Source of the DNA: Varanus komodoensis
Lineage: Eukaryota; Chordata; Lepidosauria; Squamata; Varanidae
Assembly: GCF_004798865.1 (NCBI RefSeq)
Contig: NW_025335641.1
Span: forward strand, 5,139,315 to 5,203,314
Reading direction: 5' to 3'
Length of the DNA stretch: 64,000 bases
This document shows positions 61,116-64,000 of the stretch, in pieces (the stretch's first letter is position 1; every line of letters begins with the position of its first letter). The translations under genes and the position numbers were made by a program. The notes below the pieces were generated by a model that worked only from the letters and a program-made list of their open reading frames with translations, did not search any database and was not told the origin of the DNA.

Positions 61116-63882
61116 CCTTCCATTTTCATTTCCATTTCCAGAAATGTCCATGTAATTAAGTTGACAAGGAATTGAACCAATCAAATTAAGATTTTTGTTA
61201 TCTTGTTAGCCATTAGTTTCCTTTATTCGGTTTAAATCAGTTTTTTATTACAGCACTTGGCAACATACATTCCAGGCAGCAATCAATATTTTCAAAGTAG
61301 GCTGATCTACTTTGAAGAACTAAAATTCTCCCCATTGAGAATTTCTAACTATACCTGACTCTTCAAACTAATAAAAACCTATTAATCATTTGACCATGGG
61401 CATAATTACTGATTTGTTCTCTTAAAAAGATAATGTTGTGGGAATGGATATCATCAATCAGATGATACCATCTAAGTCTATGAAAATCAGCCCCTGTTGA
61501 CTATTAAATGGCTTGCCTGCATTATTTACTATAATGCCTTTACAAGGGATTCCCTGCATGTCTGTGGGTTTGTAATATAGAATAGCAAGCATCTGGTAAT
61601 ACCGCCAAACATTTCTACAACTCTTAGCTGAATATTTTTGGCAGCAGAATTCAGCTGAGCTGGTAACATCAATGCTAAAACCTTGCCTTTAATTCACTGA
61701 GGGTCCCAAGGGAAAACACTAGTTCACAATATACTTTAAAGTAATGGAACCTCTTCCAAGGAAAATAGCAAGTATATTACCACAGCTCTATTGATAATGC
61801 TAAAAAGCCTGTCATAATATTTATATGATTGCATTAAGATTTATGGTAAAAGAAGCTCCCAGCTATCTTGGGAAGGTAAAAAATCTATTGCTACTTTAAT
61901 GATAAAGTTTTTAAAAAATGATATAGATTGCATAATGTGACTATTATATTTCTGTGTTTTATTAGCAGCAAATGTACTGCTTAATATGAAGAAAATGCAG
62001 CAGCAGCAAAACTTGTACAAAGAAGGTTGGTATAATGTTATGTTAGTAATGGATAAGGTGCTGAAGGTTGCATTCTGGAGTAGTGCCCAGTTTGTACAAG
62101 TATCAACCGATTTTATGTGTTTTGCAGTGTCAGTGAAGAATAGACAAGTACCCCGCCCTTTTGCTTTGTTACTGTGACTGAAATGTACCCAGTTTTCCTA
62201 AAAAATGAGTACCTTTTTGTGGGAAAGAGACTATACCCAACTTTCTTTTGCTTATGTATATCAAGAAAACACATAACAGTACTGTTAGCCTCTGTTTCTT
62301 TAGCCTCATAAAGAAACACTCCCTTTTGTTCAAGACTGGTACGATCTTCTGGGACCCTCTGTAAAATTTACACTGGATGTATAAAATAATATTAAATATT
62401 TTGTTGAAATCTGTGACAAATACCTGTCTCAAAGACTGGTGTCATGTTCACAGTTGAGAAGTGGTACTGGTACATTTAGTCCTGCTCAGTGCTGAACTTG
62501 TCAGATTTTTATGTCTTTTCTTTATGTACCATCTGCTTTTTATTAAAAGCTTTTCTTTGTAATGTGTAGTTGTGCACTTTGTTACATTACAAACAACCTT
62601 GCAAGAATAAATGGAGGCTTGGCCCAGAATCTAGGGTTTTAACTGTTCCTATATAATTACTCTTTCATCCTTATAAGGTTGACCTCATAGTGGAATTGAC
62701 TGCGACCGATCCTCTTAGTTGCTGTGAACAGACCAATACTTTTTTCACCTTGGAAAATGTTTATAGAAGACATATTTGCAGATATCTTAATAAATGAAAG
62801 ATCTAACATATGGCAACTATGGATAAAGTTACCATATAAAAGAGGCCCAGCCTTTGTTTCTTGAATTTCAGGTGCTTATCTCTGAGAAGCATGCCTGCCT
62901 TTAATTGCAATACAGGCACATTAAAGGTCCACATACCACACCTAGCATGTTAGCTCTTGTGGGTTTCTGTGATCCTCTTAATATTCTAACTTTGCTTGTA
63001 AATATGGTAGAAACTAAAGAGGTTTAAATTTTCTGGAATCCTACAACTTCAAAGCTACACTTGCACATGAAGATATCTCGCAGATTTGATTTTTGCATGG
63101 CAAAAGAAAACATTGGCTGATGATGGTGTTGTGCATAATGCTCCTCAGCAACACCAAATTACTAGGTACTAAGGATAGTAATGCAACCACTTTTTCAACT
63201 TGATGAGGTCAAGATTTCATGTTAATTGAGTACCTGGAATGCTTACTAGAATTCTTGTAAACAGTGATCCCATCAAAAAAGGAGAAATTTTAGGGTTAGA
63301 ACATTTGGCTATCTGATTCTTGTAGGAAACTCATATCATTGTGAGAGAAGAACCCCCTTTCTTCCTAACTTATAGGGGAGGGTGGCTTAGTTTCATGTTG
63401 AGAAGGCAACTGATGCATTTGTTCACAGTAGTCCTACATTGCAGTATCAGATCATCATGCATTCAGATTCGTTCCCTTAACTGCAAAATTATAGCAATAA
63501 CAGAAGTTGTGGCTCTTCGTGATGTTTAAACAAAACAGTCTTCTTTTTATACTCCAGATCAGACATTCAGTAATTATTTAACATCACTGTAGTGAATCTA
63601 CTGCAGTTTAAATGCACACATTAAAATGCTTTATCGGTTTTGCCAGTTGTTACAATAGTTTTTATTATGTTGGAAGTATTTGTGTTTATCATTTGCTTAG
63701 AATTTTTATGTGGCTTTGGAACTTGAGTTCCTCTGAGGGACTGCCATCTGTCTTCTGTCATTTGAAATCTATAGGTAATGTAGACTTCTCAAATACAAAT
63801 TATCTTTCACCATTACAGCACTTTTGATAAGCACTCATTTTAAATGGACTTGATACCATGTTACCTTGCTTGTATAATCAAA

Positions 63883-64000
63883 TTTATTTATTTATTTGAC
63901 TTTTATCCTGTTCCATTAACCATAAGGCTCCCTGGGCAGGTTATGTTTTAAAAGTGTACAGTAAAATTACTGATTTATTTGCAGTTTTAATGTGCTGGTA
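63883..64000 (-). mobile_element. CR1-type LINE 3' end, cut by window edge
   Basis: Antisense: TTTATTTATTTATTTGACTT, TTATCCTGTTCCATTAACCA, CTCCCTGGGCAGGTTATG. This has the layout of the other antisense CR1 tails. The element may continue past 64000. Confidence 0.65.

Larger units (their letters stand above)
12772..64000 (+). other. HS2ST1: HS2ST1 intron 1 (partial, right edge cut)
   Basis: Starts with GTAAGGGACG at 12772. I looked for exon 2 (an open stretch containing words such as VREIEQRH, YNRVPKTAST and LHINTTKN) and did not find it on the plus strand, so the intron is read as running past the right edge. Stretches with no gene and no repeat I can name: 12772-16884 apart from a MITE, 18907-28759 apart from a MITE and poly-T or poly-A runs, 29263-29930, 32363-32821, 33181-33992, 35831-37916, 39811-40250, 43391-44990, 47843-48669, 49940-50690, 51066-54300, 54421-55679, 56621-59354 and 61116-63882. 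Confidence 0.85.

Noticed and set aside
1-64000. CRISPR arrays, operons, bacterial or phage genes
   Set aside because: No repeat-spacer array or prokaryotic gene layout. The splice sites, SELENOF and HS2ST1 exons and LINEs show vertebrate nuclear DNA.

Overview
This is vertebrate nuclear DNA, and the repeats point to a squamate reptile (lizard or snake). It carries a BovB LINE, several CR1/L3-like LINEs, an older CR1 tail of the type seen in birds and reptiles, a second RTE-clade LINE, tRNA-derived SINEs of the squamate kind, hAT, mariner and Tigger DNA transposons, and a DIRS-like fossil. The species cannot be fixed from this.

The window covers the head-to-head pair SELENOF (minus strand) and HS2ST1 (plus strand), the arrangement I recall from human chromosome 1. 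SELENOF contributes exon 1 (11621-11689) and exon 2 (9522-9689). Its selenocysteine exon and the rest lie beyond the left edge, so 1-9521 is intron 2. HS2ST1 contributes exon 1 (coding 12648-12771, 41 codons plus one base). Its exon 2 is not visible, so 12772-64000 is read as part of a first intron of more than 51 kb. The two start codons are 958 bases apart. Between them lie two CpG-rich cores, an AT-rich linker, a cluster of CCAAT boxes on both strands, and GC boxes. Three very short upstream ORFs precede the HS2ST1 start.

All other recognised features are repeats. Left of the genes: Tigger (2131-2722), a GC-rich hAT (3392-3705), a palindromic hAT MITE (9809-9946) and CR1 tails. In the HS2ST1 intron: a rearranged CR1 (16896-18906) with an internal duplication and a near-perfect inverted repeat, CR1 pieces (28760, 31875, 32822, 38990, 45000-47800, 50690, 56000, 63883), an RTE-clade LINE (33993-35830) with two more 3' ends of the same family (55680, 59355), a fairly young BovB (37917-38873), a DIRS-like fossil (41000-43390), a hAT with perfect target duplication (48678-49089), an internally deleted mariner (49316-49938), and a 5S-rRNA-derived SINE fragment (50835-51003).

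The two host genes act in the secretory pathway. SELENOF is a redox-active ER partner of the glycoprotein folding sensor UGGT. HS2ST1 is a Golgi sulfotransferase of heparan sulfate synthesis. No wholly new system was found. The most unusual structures are the rearranged CR1 at 17-19 kb, the stacked minimal uORFs, and an unrecognised open frame near 60 kb.
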